Positions 6,333 through 6,513 of a stretch of DNA of 6,513 nt are shown here, piece after piece. The translations under genes and the position numbers were made by a program. This DNA comes from an uncultured Parasutterella sp. (GTDB lineage: Bacteria; Pseudomonadota; Gammaproteobacteria; Burkholderiales; Burkholderiaceae_F). Below the pieces are notes generated by a model. It was not told where the DNA came from and did no database searches. It saw only the letters and a program-made list of their open reading frames with translations. The stretch lies in assembly GCA_900766055.1 (NCBI GenBank), contig CAAFTZ010000061.1, positions 1-6,513 of the forward strand. Direction: 5' to 3'. How positions within the stretch are numbered: position 1 is the first letter of the stretch; each line of letters begins with the position of its first letter.

Positions 6333-6513
6333 GTCAACTACCTCGGCCTCAAGGCCGAGGCTTGAAAAAGCCTCTAGTTGACTAGCCTCAGGCCGTCGTT
6401 TGGCGGACTACGTTGGTCGGGAACCTATAGGCAGTGCGCCAGTTCGGCGCTACATATACAGGCAGGTGAAAGTCCTGTCCCGGTAAAGTCGAGCAGACAG
6501 CCGGTACTTAGTC
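6333..6513 (+). ncRNA. HEARO/omega RNA-like structured RNA (IscB-type), cut by window end
   Basis: A chain of hairpins with no coding sense replaces rtcA. A perfect 8-bp outer stem, GTCAACTA (6333-6340) with TAGTTGAC (6375-6382), encloses two hairpins: CCTCGGCC-TCAA-GGCCGAGG (6341-6360) and CTT-GAAA-AAG (6361-6370). Next come CCGTC-GTTT-GGCGG (6393-6406, one G-U), the palindrome CCTATAGG (6424-6431), GCGCC-AGTTC-GGCGC (6436-6450), a GGCAGG/CCTGTCC stem around TGAAAGT (6461-6480), and a repeated CCGGTA (6480-6485, 6501-6506). The leading GTCAACTACC-hairpin-GGCTTG arrangement is what I associate with HEARO RNAs, the omega RNAs encoded immediately upstream of iscB. That link is from memory of the family, not a search. 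The iscB gene would start at or soon after the window end. Alternatives are a group II intron 5' domain or an IS200/IS605 end on the other strand. Confidence 0.6.
6333..6513 (+). mobile_element. Left end of an insertion in rtcA (probable IS200/IS605-like iscB element)
   Basis: RtcA homology stops at about 6330 and a palindrome-rich, non-coding sequence begins, so something has inserted into rtcA in the same orientation. IscB nucleases travel in IS200/IS605-type elements that leave no target duplication or terminal inverted repeats; neither can be tested here because the right end is outside the window. Sub-terminal hairpins such as 6341-6360 are also typical of these ends. Confidence 0.55.

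Noticed and set aside
6333..6382. Rho-independent terminator after rtcA
   Set aside because: The CCTCGGCC hairpin is strong, but no T-run follows it. It sits inside a larger closed stem and interrupts a gene two-thirds of the way through.
6434..6513. Group II intron 5' end (GTGCG at 6434 and a GGTGAAAGTCC block at 6466)
   Set aside because: GTGCG matches the intron start signature, but RtcA homology already ends about 100 nt earlier and the enclosed stems from 6333 would be left unexplained. Kept as the main alternative to the omega RNA call, since the downstream gene is not visible.

Overview
The window looks like a moderate-GC proteobacterial chromosome segment. Two things point there: a full-length RtcR with a textbook sigma-54 promoter facing it, and a YidE-type transporter very close in sequence style to the enterobacterial protein. 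A gut-type beta- or gammaproteobacterium is a reasonable guess, but genus cannot be settled from this sequence.

Layout. (1) Positions 1-1482, plus strand: most of an AspT/YidE-family membrane transporter whose N-terminus lies before the window. (2) Positions 1505-3737, minus strand, convergent with the transporter: two tightly coupled genes of the uncharacterised AmmeMemoRadiSam system, namely a LigB-like/AMMECR1 fusion (protein A) followed by a radical SAM enzyme. A small hairpin plus T-run lies between the convergent genes. (3) Positions 3905-5497, minus strand: RtcR, the CARF/AAA+ sigma-54 activator of the RNA-repair operon. (4) Positions 5498-5663: a control region holding a long AT-rich dyad next to the rtcR start, a consensus IHF site and a consensus -24/-12 promoter pointing at rtcA. 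(5) Positions 5664-6332, plus strand: rtcA (RNA 3'-phosphate cyclase), broken twice. It has a one-base deletion near its start and its last third is displaced at about 6330. (6) Positions 6333-6513: a dense block of hairpins that is not rtcA. It resembles the left end of an IscB-type element, that is, a HEARO/omega RNA, with the nuclease gene expected just past the window end.

How the parts fit. RtcR would sense RNA damage and, with sigma-54 and IHF, fire the rtcA promoter. That transcript now runs through a dead rtcA into the structured RNA in the same orientation. If the block is an IscB omega RNA, its guide is the rtcA sequence immediately upstream (about 6317-6332). The host RNA-damage promoter would then make the guide RNA, and the guide would match the uninterrupted rtcA allele. 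The omega RNA call is by recognition of structure and sequence style only; the nuclease gene is not visible here.
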